Origin: Mya arenaria
Taxonomy: Eukaryota; Mollusca; Bivalvia; Myida; Myidae
Reading direction: 5' to 3'
NCBI RefSeq assembly: GCF_026914265.1
Contig: NC_069124.1
Span: 13,161,723 to 13,225,722 of the forward strand
Length of the DNA stretch: 64,000 bases
The notes beneath the pieces are model-generated. The model was not told the DNA's origin. It did no database searches and was given only the letters and a program-made list of their open reading frames with translations. Position numbers and translations under genes: made by a program. Positions within the stretch are counted from its first letter, which is position 1. The number at the start of each line of letters is the position of its first letter. Below are positions 47,887 to 60,800 of the stretch, one piece after another.

Positions 47887-48338
47887 AATGATCCATAGTG
47901 ATCCATTCTCATGCCAAGATGATTTCTGGTCTGACATCGCGAGGTTAGTTATTCTTAAGCATACAAAAGCCTGGACAGCATTTGAGAAAGACTGCTGTGA
48001 GGTTAAATCTTCATTACTTCACTATTCCACAACATTTGGTGATAAGGGAACTTTATTAAATATTTTGATTTTAATTTTGTTCCCTAAACGCCACAAGTTA
48101 ACTGATTAATTAACACAAATTCAATTCTATCTCCACAATATTCGGCACTGCATTGTAAAATAAAACACTTGTAAATTATTTAACTAAATACCTTTCCCTC
48201 AAATATTTCACAAATTTATATTGATCTATCAACAACAATGCATCACCATACTGTATCTCTGACTGATTATTGATTTTCATTCCTGGCTAGAAAACAAAAA
48301 GTGAGCACAAAGCGTCTGCAGAAAAAGAACTTGTAAAG

Positions 48339-48371
48339 AATGCACCAGTCAATTGTAACCCCCCCCCCGTT
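48339..48371. mobile_element. Solo terminal fragment of the PIF-like MITE
   Basis: ATGCACCAGTCAATTGTAAC followed by poly(C) is the terminal sequence of the family with no body attached. Confidence 0.6.
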
Positions 48372-48591
48372 CAACATGAGATAAATGACTGTGCAAATCT
48401 GTATGTATCATCCAAATATCAGTACATTGCAGGGTGAATGTTATTTGTTAAAATTATACTAAGTGAGCTTTCAAGATTACCTTTCCAATCGCATACACAA
48501 TGCAGTTTGAAACCTGGATAATTAAAACAAATCTTGGTTAGAGACCATAACTATTAAATATTTGATAAGTCACAGAAATTAAAAGGTACAG

Positions 48592-49059
48592 TTTAAAGGG
48601 GCTGTAGTCAGTTAATGATGAAAAAGCAAAAATTTAAAGAAAATTGTAGAAAATTTACATAAACTTGGTATCCATGTGTACAATTAATGCATTGAAACTT
48701 ACTAACTGATGATCCCCAGAGTTTACAAATGATTTATCAATAGCAGTTAGTTCGTGTTTTTCCATTAAAAAAAGATTACTAGGTATGTCTACCGAGTAGA
48801 ATTCATTCCTTATGCGTGATCTGCCGTTGATGTTATTACATGATATTAGCGAGTTAGGTATACATCGGGTAAATTCCACCCAGTAAAAGTAAGTCTTCAT
48901 AGCATAGTAGATACGACACTTCACTGCAATTTTTTTTCATTTTGGTTTTTTATTTACAATAACGATATCAAAGAGTAAAATATTTTATTAAAAAAGTGTC
49001 CTTAGATTCGTTACAGGAAAAAAAACTTTTTGGTGCCAATCTGGTGTACAGTCCCTTTC
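48592..49059. mobile_element. MITE-like element with decayed tRNA-like segment, copy 2
   Basis: Homologous to 24719-25206 along its whole length (shared GGTATGTCTACC, AGTAGAATTCATTCCTTATG, GTGTACAGTCCCTTT end). Ends AAAGGGGCTGTAGTCAG and CTGTACAGTCCCTTTC are inverted. The tRNA-like part keeps only the A-box region (AGCATAGTAGATACGAC); the B box is gone. Confidence 0.7.
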
Positions 49060-49241
49060 ATAAACAACAAGTGAAGCCAATGCTGTATTAATTTGAGACA
49101 AACAAAAAGAAGACAGCACAAAGTTCAAAAAGTGTGACTAATGTGAGAATACCTTACATGATTTATAAGTTTGCATGCGATCCAGACAATTTTAATGCTA
49201 GAAATCACACAAAATCATTCCCTTGAATTATTCCTGTCATA

Positions 49242-49604
49242 GTTTAAAGCTGCACTCTCACAGATTTACCGTTTTTACCACTTTTTTATTTTTTGTCTTG
49301 GAAAGAGCATATTTTTGCGTTAACATCTTCAAACAATGATATCAGATTGCTGACAAACAATCAGCTCGTAGTTTGTCATATTTCCTTTCGAAAATTAATG
49401 TTGTATGGCTTAAACCGTTACTAACAGTTTAAGAATAATCCTTAAAGCATCATTTTTTAACTTTAACTTTAATATAAAATTTAAATTTTGGTCAGCAGTC
49501 TTATATAACTGGTTTCCATGGATTTTCGCAAAAATTGGCTCGTTTCAAGACAAAAACTAAAAAAGTTGTCAAAACGTTCAATGTGTGAGAGTGCAGCTTT
49601 AAAC
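49242..49604. mobile_element. 363-bp MITE with GTTTAAAGCTGCACTCTCAC ends and 5-bp duplication
   Basis: Left terminus GTTTAAAGCTGCACTCTCAC is exactly inverted at the right (GTGAGAGTGCAGCTTTAAAC). The flanking direct repeat TCATA (49237-49241 and 49605-49609) fits a 5-bp target duplication. The terminus resembles that of the TTAAAG family in the receptor gene, so the two may be distant relatives. Confidence 0.8.
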
Positions 49605-52600
49605 TCATAATAAAATTTCAATGCACTGCATTTGACATGAAAAAATGTTATTTTTAAAAAGCACAATATATCCTTTATGTGACCTTACATTATAATGATT
49701 TATTCAGATCATAATAATGTGACTTTTCTTGCACTTAAATGTGAACAAGTCAAAGCTTGGGATTGAACACTAAATGAAACAAAAATGAAACTAAATGAAT
49801 CACAAAATATCATCAAAATTATACACACAAATGTTCTTTGATATACAAAAAATGAAAGTATTTTTGACTTTCAAAAATTTAACATTTACTAAATACGGTT
49901 ATATAAAATGATGAATACATTTGTAGGATTTGATATCCTACTAGATGTAACTCGGCTTCGTTCATTTTTCTAAACTTTTCTCAGTGATGAGGAATAAATT
50001 TTATTCACTGCAGTTGTTTTCTAAGTTTATGAAAATAAGAGCAATTGAAACAATTCATTAACTACTGTTGATCAGTGCAGATTGTGGGAGGTCATGGTTG
50101 ATTTCAATGAACCACCAATAAGCCCTGCCAAAATTGGATACTGATTGGTCAGTCAGGTGCTTTTGGTAGGCATTATTAGCATGAATTTTCATTTTAACCA
50201 TCATTTATGAATGTTTACAAAATCATTGAATATTGAAATAACAAGCAAAATGTTAGTTTGAATGATGAAAGCCATGAAATATGTGAAGTATTCCAAAAGA
50301 AAACAGTTTTTCAGCTTGTGTAAATAATGAGAAAATTGTTAAGTAAAATTATTTATTGTTTATCAGGAAAATGTTGAAATCTCATGTTTAGGCCTATAGT
50401 GATCATACTTGATTGCTATGTTATTAGCACTTATTGCAATATGTTTTATTCATTGCAATATTTATGTAAAACATTAATTATTATGTTGACTTAAGTTTGA
50501 AGATAAGATCTAATGGTATAGGTGATGTGAGAATGATCTCGTAAGTCTTTAAAACCACTTTTAGTATTGTGATTTTTTTTTGCTCCAGTCTTGTTCAGTT
50601 TAGCTTTTGAAGATTTTCAAAGTAACTGCAAAACAAGTCCAGCTGTCTAGAAAGACTATGTCAAACCCTGACCAGATATAATTTCTTGTCTTTTCAAATT
50701 ACCAACTTGGCAATGGTTTTTTCATAACATAGGATATTGGTTTTAAAGAACATGTTAGTGTTTTTGTTTGTGGAATGAAATATCATAAGTGGCACTAAAT
50801 TGAACATAATTTATAGTTCTCATTGATATTACATATAGCCCCAAGTACATGTTGATCTAAGATTTAAGGCTCGGGTGTAGTCAGGGCAAGAAAAATGCAT
50901 GTTAATACATTGTACTTTCCAATGCAAGAACTGTTTGTTTATTCAAGTAAATAAAGCAATCCCCACACCAAGGAACTGCAGTATTGCTTAACCAGATTAA
51001 TTGACATTATGAGTTGGAGTTCAAATGGCTGCAATTAAAGGCACATCTAGTTTACAAACTCTGATTTAGCAACCTTAATATAGTTATATGAACTACTTTT
51101 GCGAAATGAAAGCTTTTTTAGATTTACAAGGACGGGTGAAAAGTATTTGCCAAATGTACTGCAACACCTGATACCTGTTGCCTAGGAATCCAACAAATTC
51201 TTGGCACTTCGAATGTTACAGTACTATTCAATTTGGAGTGCCTGAAAAGAAAGCTTTTTGATTCTACATTCAACATCTTCTTTCTGTATGACATATTGGA
51301 CCAGGAGAATTATGAACCTACAACCTTTTGCATCTATTGAGATAGGGAGCGTTCAGGACAGTGATAGAGGACAATACAAGAATGGCCAACTGCTGCATTT
51401 ATTGAGTTATCTAATGCATACAAATTAAGACGGAGAAAAGAATTCTTAATATTTCCAAACTACTTCCTTAAGCATCTTGTATGTAGTTGTCTTTTACAAT
51501 GATTGTCAAAGTTACAATGGCCCTGTGGGTAAAAGATGATCTGTCCACGGGGTAGCATGGTTTGTACATAATAGGGTTATAAGTACTGCATTTTGATCCA
51601 GGAGGTTATATTCAACTCAAGTAGATTTTTGCAGATTTGGATTTCACAAGGCACAAGCCGAGTAAAATCAAAATCTACAAAAAAACCTACCAGAATCAAA
51701 TATGACATTCGGCCATATCCGGATCAAAACGCAGTACTAATAACCCTTTTATTATATACATTACTGATTAGATCACTTAGAAGCCACATCTTTGCATAAT
51801 AAATTTCATTTTAAGGATGCACTCATTGCTTCAATGACGTCAATTTAATATTGCGCAACATACTTGTTATGACGTGACGTCACAAGAATGGTATCTATGG
51901 CCGTATTGCACTGGAGCGGAATATGGGTTAAAGTATTTTGTGATATGTATTGCATGTGGATTAATGATGGGTATATAATAAATAATTATAAATAAAATTA
52001 TGTTTGGTATTTCATTCTCACTAGCAGTGTGATTAAATGCTGACACCATGTTATGAAATTTGATGGTCAAAGTATTTAAAAGACATTTCAATATTTCATT
52101 CTTTAAAAACGATATTCATCTCATCTTAGTCTACTCAACTTGCTTTGCTATGTACAAAAGTCTGCAGCAGTAATATGAATAGCATTAGACAGAAGGCAGT
52201 GCTTAGTATTCATCAACAGCACTAAGTTATCATGGTAACATGTTATATGAATTGAATACCAAGCACAAATTAAGAGGGAGAAAATAATTCTTCACTTTTT
52301 TAAATAAACACTACATTGTGTAGTCTGAATAGGTGTACAATGTAGATGTATTTTACAAAGATTGTTCAAAGTACGGCCCTGTGGTTTAAAGCTCCCCTGA
52401 AAGGAGGTGACAGGTTTTCTATATAGTATATAATTACATCATTGAAAATCTTCTCTGAAACTGCAAATAACAGACCTTCGATACAAAAGGATTTGATCAA
52501 ATTAAAGAGGTATGTGTGCCAACCACGTAAATTAATTTGTACAAGTCTGATTTAACGACTTTGAGAAATTCAAAAGAACTATGACTTTCTCTGATTTAAC

Positions 52601-53369
52601 GCTTTAGCCCCCCCCCCCCCCCACACACACACCCCTCACTCTACGCACACTTAACTAGATTTTTCAAATTTCCTTTGCAGCTTGCAAGCAATTTTAGTCT
52701 TAAATTGAAGCTAGCCCATCAAACAGTGACCCCTTGTGATGTGAGCCGATTTTGTCAAAGCATAGAACATGGTTGTCAACATTCCCCTAAATGAAGCCCT
52801 AGTCCATCAGTGCTTTCAGCACTTTGATTTAAATTTGAACTTGCTGAACATAATAGAACTTAGTCTATTTTTTTTTTTTTACAGGTTTACGGCATTGTTT
52901 GTACTCCTACACAGGATGTGGTCACTTTATCGAAAACACAGTGGTTCCGTTTAACCCATTTTATTTTTCTTATTCGGTGTTAAAGGTTTATGTAACACAC
53001 AAGTGGAACATTCAAGTTTCCAATATATGATGTTAGGGGTCGTAAAACATTAGAAATCTGTGTGTGTGTGTGTGGGGGGGGGGGGGGGGTCGCGTTCAAA
53101 AAGGTCAATTGACTATATTATACGTAGGACATAAGTCTGATGCAATCTAGACCGCTCCATCGAGGATTACACAAAACAAAGTTAAAGCGTGCAGTAACAC
53201 ATTTGAATCAAACTCAATTCTCATTGGTCCAAAATGAATCGCATGCACTAAATCATGAGCGAGGGTGAGTATTTTAACGTGAGAAATATGCAGTGCTGGG
53301 AATTGTCCCCAATGTCGAGTATACACCTCCATAAGTGGAGAACGTTGTGAACCGAGATTATAGGTATCT

Positions 53370-53850
53370 TCCATGGCCGAGAGTGTAAGATAGGTTCATT
53401 CCGACCCGAGCGTAGGGTGTTTTGCGGAAACGAGGTGTATTTTTTGCTGGAACTTTGTGCTAAGTGAAAATAATTGCGTATTGATATGCGATAGCACGTG
53501 GTTGTCATGGATACGCGGACAGTGATCCAGTTAATGTTAATAGTCAAATCGGTCTTTTTAAATAGTTCTAAGGAAAATGAAGCATTATTTCTTGAATGGT
53601 GCGTGAAAACTGTTTTATGGTGACATTTGAAGCGAGAAATAATTAATTAGCGTTCTAAATATTACCATAAGACAAGATTTCCTTGATGCTACTGACGACA
53701 GTCTTCAACAAGGGAGGTAGTTATAATGTGGTGACCGTTAAAAAGAAGTTCCATACGGGCATTTTATCTTCGCCCGTGGGCAAGATAAGATTATCTAGCA
53801 TGGTTAAATAATTGGATCTACTTATCTGAGGTTGGAGAAATTTCTTGCAA
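53370..53850. repeat. Second copy of the dispersed repeat seen at 4570-4885
   Basis: Shares GGTTCATTCCGACCCGAGCG, TAGGGTGTTTTGCGG, AAACGAGGT and GGATCTACTTATCTGAGG with the first copy, with unrelated or strongly diverged DNA between. Family unknown. Confidence 0.45.
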
Positions 53851-53989
53851 CCGCTCCATATTTAAACCTTTAGATAAGGGCGTTGACGCTGTACAAACAA
53901 GGCAACTATTAGAATTGGCAGGTATAGGCGGGCAGTGGTAAACAAATTGCCGATGTTCGCACGGTCGACCACCTGTCTCCAGAAAGGTG

Positions 53990-54271
53990 ACGGTGTGTTA
54001 GCTTATTTATACTGGCACATTGGTCTTGCCCATTTGGCGAGTGCTCCGTTAAGATTGTAAGTCATTTTAGGTTGTTGGGGCACAGTGCACAGACAGAATG
54101 TAACCCTGGTTAGAGCTACCCTGGTTCTTTAAAGTGCACCAGTGAATATCACTGTCACATTTAACATCCCTCCCGGAGGACGATTAGTATTTTTAGTGGT
54201 GCGACGGGAATCGAACCTGATTCCCTGGATCGATAGTCATGTGTGTTACCACTAGACCATGGATCCGCCGT
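53990..54271 (-). mobile_element. tRNA-derived SINE (downstream member of a tandem pair)
   Basis: On the minus strand the tRNA-like head has A box TGGTCTAGTGGTAACAC and B box AGGTTCGATTCCCGTCGC, followed by a body with a TGGTTAGAGCTACCCTGG landmark (plus-strand reading) and a conserved centre. tRNA stems are not intact. The head-to-tail neighbour at 54272 is of the same family. Confidence 0.65.
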
Positions 54272-54563
54272 CTTTAGAAATGGGTGTGTAATCTTATTTA
54301 TGCTCGAACCCTTATTCGGCAAGTGCTCCGATAAGATTGTTAGGCATTTTAGGTTTTTGGAGTCTAGTACAGACACAATAAAGCCCTGGTTAGAGCTACC
54401 CTGGTTCTTTAACGCGCATCCGCTGAGTAAAGCACTGTCACGCGCGGGACCCTCATTTAACGTCCTTCGTGGAAGGCGATAAGCATTTTTAGTGGTGCGT
54501 TGGGGAATCGAACCTGCAAACCCTTGACTGACAGTCAAGTGTGTTACCATTAGATCACATGAT
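54272..54563 (-). mobile_element. tRNA-derived SINE (upstream member of a tandem pair)
   Basis: Same family as the previous entry: minus-strand head CTAATGGTAACACACTTGAC and GGTTCGATTCCCCAACGC, body landmark CTGGTTAGAGCTACCCTGGT (plus strand). The two copies are adjacent and in the same orientation with a period of about 290 bp, so this is a SINE dimer or a tandem duplication. Confidence 0.65.
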
Positions 54564-55480
54564 TTTCATCATAGTGCATTTATTAATATTATACCTTTTC
54601 ACACTCTTTCAGTACAGTACTTGATATTCATGAAACGAGTCAGAAATGCAAACATGGAAACTTTTTCCAATCGTAACTATTAATTGTTGCACAATGCATC
54701 AAAGTGGACTGTCGTTACCTGACCGTCGCCTGTCAATTATCAAAATAGCTGGACTGCTTACACAATGTATAATGTTTGTTTCAATGTTTAATGTTTAAAG
54801 AAGAAGTACAAGATGTCAGCTTTAAAACGCATTTTAAGATATCCATTTTTTTTTTCAATTCTTACACTTGTCTTCCTCAAACTTCATATATTATCTCTCA
54901 GTATAAAAAAACAACAACAGCATGAGCATTGTTTTCTGTTGCCCTGCATCTTACATCAATGACAAATTGCATACATTAAGACATACTGTTTTTATATATT
55001 GTATTCCATTTTAAAACATATTTTTATTTCTTTTCACGAAACAGGTAGGGTCGATTTTTAACGTTGAAAATATATGTGGGCTCTTTGTTTATATAAATGC
55101 TGAAATCATGATTTGCCTGAAGACGAATGTGTTTCATATAAATTTGTTATTTAAAATGAAACATTATTAAATCAAACATACCAGCGAAAATAATTGTCAA
55201 TTTTGTTTACCAAACATCGGCAACACAATCCATTGCCTTGAGCCATTTGTTATTTAAATTCCTGGACTTAGGAGTCTGTATAAGACCGGATAATACGGAG
55301 AGAGGCCGGGAAATAGTATCTCCCGACATTTAATACGGAAGAACGGATAAGGTGCTTCCCCTTTTTCCAAAACTGTCATTGATTATGACTTTAAATGATA
55401 TAGTTTTTACAGTTTCATAGAGACTTAAATAGTATATTTGCCATATATTTAAGAGGGACATGTAGACTAATTATATATAA

Positions 55481-57795
55481 ATGATAGCATTTAGTGAAAT
55501 CATTAAAAATGCATTTACATTTTCGAATATTGTTTCTCAAGCATTTGGTGAGGAAGTGAGGGCATGGAATGAAAAATCTGTTCAAAACGCCCTCAGTTGG
55601 GCTCACTACTGCATGAAGGTGGGTTATTGCTTAAAGAGCGGAACGGCCATGCTTATTTTCTCCTTTCATATATTATTTTCATGACAGTTATTTGAAAAAT
55701 TGTGTATTTTTGCATTTTAAGTTAAAGAAAAATATTGAAAATTGTCACCAAATCTGCAAATTCTCACCTGGGCTAAAGCAAAATAATGCACAAGTCAATT
55801 TTAACCTCGGCCCCCCCATGTCCGGGGGTATACTGGGGATAGCTGGGGAAATGGGCCGTGTTTTACCTTTTCAGGTTGCCCCGCACTGCCTTTTGAATGC
55901 GGTGGTTTTATCATCGCAGCACAAATAGTGGGTAATGGTCCTTACCTATGGTGCCTGGGGTGCGGGGGCAGTTGGAGGGGATTAAACCAGTCCCCTCAGG
56001 GCGGGGATTTTACCCGGGCTTAGCTGGACCAAAAGACAAAATCCCCGCTTTTCCCCGGACCTAGTGGAGCTGTGGTTACAATTTGGCGCATAAGTTTAAG
56101 CAGAAATATGAATAACCACTTTGCATATATTTCTTATATACTGTATACTCCAAAACATTTTTTATCAGTGTATCTTAACCAGTAAGCTCAGTTTTCCATC
56201 CTGGTTTACTGTCGCATCATTGCAGGTCGCAGAAGAGACAAAGGGCTGTAGTTACCGATCTGATTTAGATAGACATATTCAGGGTTTGACGATTTTACTA
56301 AACCCTGTATCCCTATTGCATCTTGACCTGAACTTGCTGACCAAGGCACCATCGATTCTGACTAAGGTTAAATTTTCATTTTAAACATGATAGCAACATG
56401 ATAGCAAATACTGCTGAGTACAAACTACTTATCATATTAGTTGATTAATTGTCTATTTATTTTAAAACATACATGTAATAACTAGCAAATACTGCTGAAT
56501 ACAAACATGTATTTGTCATTAATAGTTGATTATTGCGGCTCGCCTTAAGTTGTTACTGTCATTTGAATACTATTCATAATCTGCTGATTGTTCAACTAAA
56601 AATGTGTTTAAGAAGTTTGTATATAATCGTGACCATTTGTCATTTTGTTTTGTTTGATCTGTCAATGGTTTTGAATGTGATGCTTTTATTTCAGATCTTG
56701 TTAAAAAATCCTCACCTCCCTCGGCATCTATCTGCTGTGGTTCAATCCAATGGGTCTCCAGAATATTCCCAGGTTCCCCTAGATGTCTTACCTGTATACA
56801 GAGTGTTGTGCAGTGAAGAACTAGCCATACAAGGCTGTGTTAGAGACCAGGGACAGCATGTTCTGGACAGGCTGGTGTTCTTACATGGCCTGACAAACTC
56901 CTCACACAGGTTTACATCTTTAAATGGCTTTGGAATATAAACACTTTAGTTTAGATTATTATTATTATTATTATTAGGGATGGCAATGAGTAGTAAAATT
57001 GGTACTCGAGTACTCGGACAATCTTTCGATCGAGTACTCGGGTACTCGATTACTTGGAAAAAAAATGTATTTGGGAAAGACAAGATCATGTATACATGTA
57101 TCGTTCATGGCATTGTGCGTTGGTCATATTTTTGGTCAATTCCATCTATAAATCAGAATTTCATAAAGCAATTAATTAAAATTGGGGACAAAATACACCT
57201 CTGTCTTAAACCTTGTTTTACCTTGATGCAGCAAGTCACATTCTTATAAACTGCCTGCGTGATACATTTTGCTATTAATAGTACTGTATTATTGTTGTTT
57301 ACCTCATTAATATTCATAATTCTTGATTTCAGATATCAACCAATCAATTGTGATAAATCATTACAAAAATAGTTAAAATACGCCGATTAAGAAATCAATG
57401 CTCGTAATGGTCGTTACTCGTTCGCTCGTTAGCATCCATTGTTTGGTGAAAGGTCTGTATTTGGTAAACAATAGAATTGTGTAGGTGAAAGTTCCGCTAT
57501 CAAAACTTTGCTAATTGACATCAGTTCTAATTGGAAATAGGGCCCCTTTGTTGACAGTTTGCAACTCTCAACTAATTTATTAGCCTAAGGGTCAATTGTG
57601 TACACAGCGGGGATTAGAGGGACCGTATATTGTCCTCTTTGCAACTAACCAGATCTGTTACTTCGTCTGTAAATCGTGTATTTGGTGATGTTTATAGATT
57701 TTTTAATTTTTTTCCGAGTACTTGAGTAGTGATTTGGCACTCGAGTACTCGGACGATCAATCGAGTGCTTGGGTACTCGTTGCCATCCCTAATTA

Positions 57796-57855
<60 letters not shown>

Positions 57856-60800
57856 TTATTTGATTAAGAACTCATTTTTAGTTTCCATTTTACAATAGGT
57901 TGTTATGATCCTGTTTTATAAACTTAAAAAATTCATTTTGATAGCACATGTGGTTGTACCTTTCTATGTTATAACACTGGTAGAAAGTGTATATTCTGCA
58001 ATAAAAATATGGAAACTAAAGCTTTTAGAAACGAAAACACCATTTTGTAAAATTTAAAGCTTTTCAGATGTAATTTTAAAATTTTATTAAGATGCTTCCT
58101 TAAGACTGTACCTATCTTTTTATGTCTATGTAACTGTTTTCATGTATGTTCGTCATTAATGTATATGGAGCTTTTGAGTTTGGTGTTTCGTTGAAACAAA
58201 TTTCTTTTTTAGATTTGAGAAGTTTATTGATAGACTTATAGCAGACTTATCATCGCTGCCAAATTGCCAGGTACATGTATATAATTAATTTTAATTTATC
58301 TTATTTCAAATATTATTCCTTTAAACTAGTGTAAAAGTGTTCTTTGATAAAAACCAATATGCAACATTTTATAATTGGGTAAATTATCATTGTAGTCTTG
58401 GATAAAAATGAGAGCTTAAATGAATAAAATACTAAAGATATAATTCATTGCAGGACATCATTTTGTGCACGCTAGCTTAAGTAAATGGACAAAAATGAGA
58501 GTGTCAATAAGTAAAATACTTAAGCTATAGTTCGTTGCAGGACATCATCCTGTGCACTCTCCTGGCTGAGGTAAAGAACAACAACGGTTATGAAGCAGCT
58601 GTAAACCTCAAGGAGAGAATTTCGTCTTTGATGTTTGAAAAACATATGAGGTAATTATTAAGACAACAGTTTTTACGTTGTTTTTTTACATGTTCAAAAA
58701 AGAACTTAAATATCAGCGTTTATGTATGTACAAGTTTTAAACCAGTCACACCTGTTTTGCACACAGAAAATGTTTGGAAGTCACTGGTCATGAATTTGTA
58801 GAAATTAGCTTTGTATTTCTTAGTATTGTACAACTACAGGTTCAGCCATACCATTTTACAATGTATGCGAAACTACTGAAGTAAACAATATACTCAAAAT
58901 ATCAATAAAATAGATTGATAAAACCCATCACTGATTGTTTCGTTTGAGTTCCCTCTTCTGTGATGTCATGTATAGACACATAGCTACTGAGCTTGGGATT
59001 ACACAGATCTATGCCTTGACAGCATATTAACCCTGTCACCCTGTACCACCCTTCCCCTTCGGTTTTTAGTTCAAATTTGGGGGTTTTGGTATGACAAAAC
59101 TTTGACCTGTCAAAATTTTATTACGCAACTGCGTATATGCATATAATTATAGTCAGCTATGTGGCTGACTTATTGGACCCTGTACCTCTTTGATGTCACT
59201 GATTGTTCTGTTTAAGTGCATTGTACTCCTGTGATGTCACTGATTGTTCTGTTTTAGTGCCCTGTACTCCTGTGATGTCACTGATTGTTCCGTTTTAGTG
59301 CCCTGTACCCCTGTGATGTCACTGATTGTTCTGTTTTAGTGCGAGGTACTCCTGTGATGTCACTAATTGTTCTGTTTTAGTGCCCTGTACCCCTGCGATG
59401 TCACTGATTGTTCTGTTTTAGTGACCTGTACCCCTGCGATGTCACTGACTGTTCTGTTTTAGAGACCTTTTCCCCTGCAATTTCACTTTGTCACTGACTG
59501 TTCTGTTTTAGTGCCCTGTACTCCTGCGATGTCACTGACTGTTCTGTTTTAGTGCCCTGTACTCCTGTGATGTCACTGATTGTTCTGTTTTAGAGACCTT
59601 TTCCCCTGTGATGTCACTGATTGTTCTGTTTTAGTGCCATGTACCCCTGCGATGTCACTGATTGTTCTGTTTTAGTGCCCTGTACCCCTGCGATGTCACT
59701 GACTGTTCTGTTTTAGAGACCTTTTCCCCTGCGATATCACTGATTGTTCTGTTTTAGAGACCTTTTCCCCTGTGATGTCACTGATTGTTCTGTTTTAGAA
59801 ACCTTTTCCCCTGCGATGTCACTGATTGTTCTGTTTTAGTGCCCTGTACCTCTGCTATGTCACTGACTGTTCTGTTTTAGAGACCTTTTCCCCTGCGATG
59901 TCACTGATTGTTCTGTTTAAGAGACCTTTTCCCCTGCGATGTCACTGATTGTTCTGTTTAAGAGACCTTTTCCCCTGCGATGTCACTGATTGTTCTGTTT
60001 TAGTGCCCTGTACCCCTGCGATGTCACTGATTGTTCTGTTTTAGTGCCCTGTACCCCTGCGATGTCACTGATTGTTCTGTTTTTGAGACCTTTTCCCCTG
60101 CGATGTCACTGATTGTTCTGTTTTAGTTCACTGTACTCCTATTGAGATGTCACTGATTGTTCTGTTTTAGTGCCCTGTACTCCTGTGGTGTAACACTAGT
60201 GTGTTCAGCTTGTGCCCTGGATGACCAGTTCTGTACAAAGTATCTTGAGTTTCTGCAACACTGGGGTGACAGCATGAAGCCACAATATGGCCTGACGCAG
60301 GAAGGACAACTGTACTGTTGGAGGTTATACTATTCAAGATTTTAAATCTTTGATGAGGTAAACTGAGGTAAAATGAGGATATGATGTAAACAAAAAATCA
60401 CCCTTTTAATATTTCAAAGTTAAAATATGTAATATGAATCTTTTCCTACATTTGTACATGGAACTACAAACACGATAAGGTATTTTGTATAACAGCACAA
60501 ATAATGTCCAAAATAAACGACATTTAGATTTAACTTCAATGTTCTTGAAAAACATACCCTTAAGTATTACACTTATTTAGTAATAATATTTTATTCCTAA
60601 TGTAAGTGCCAGCACGGAAGATGTGTGAGTGAACTAGAACATTTTCTATTATATGATGAATACGCTTTAAGTTCGACTATTCGAAGAATAAGGAGGGCTA
60701 TACTATTCGCCCCAGCATCGGCGTCAGGGTCGGTGTCGGTGTCCGGTTAAAGTTTTAGGGCAAGTTAAAGTTTTAGGGCAAGTTGGGATTTTCACTTATA

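Larger units (their letters stand above)
45023..55480. other. Gene-poor interval between H1 and FANCF
   Basis: About 10.4 kb without a gene that I can support on either strand; open frames are short and match nothing. It holds the MITEs and SINEs listed separately, a stretch at about 45980-46500 with repeated CCTACTTTTT/CCCTACTATCCCTAC words that may be another degraded element, and poly(C) with CA repeats (52608-52633) and TG repeats with poly(G) (53060-53090). Confidence 0.5.

Noticed and set aside
52608-53090. Poly(C)-(CA)n at 52608 mirrored by (TG)n-poly(G) at 53060 as possible inverted ends of an element
   Set aside because: Both are simple-sequence tracts; no further complementarity was seen beyond them.
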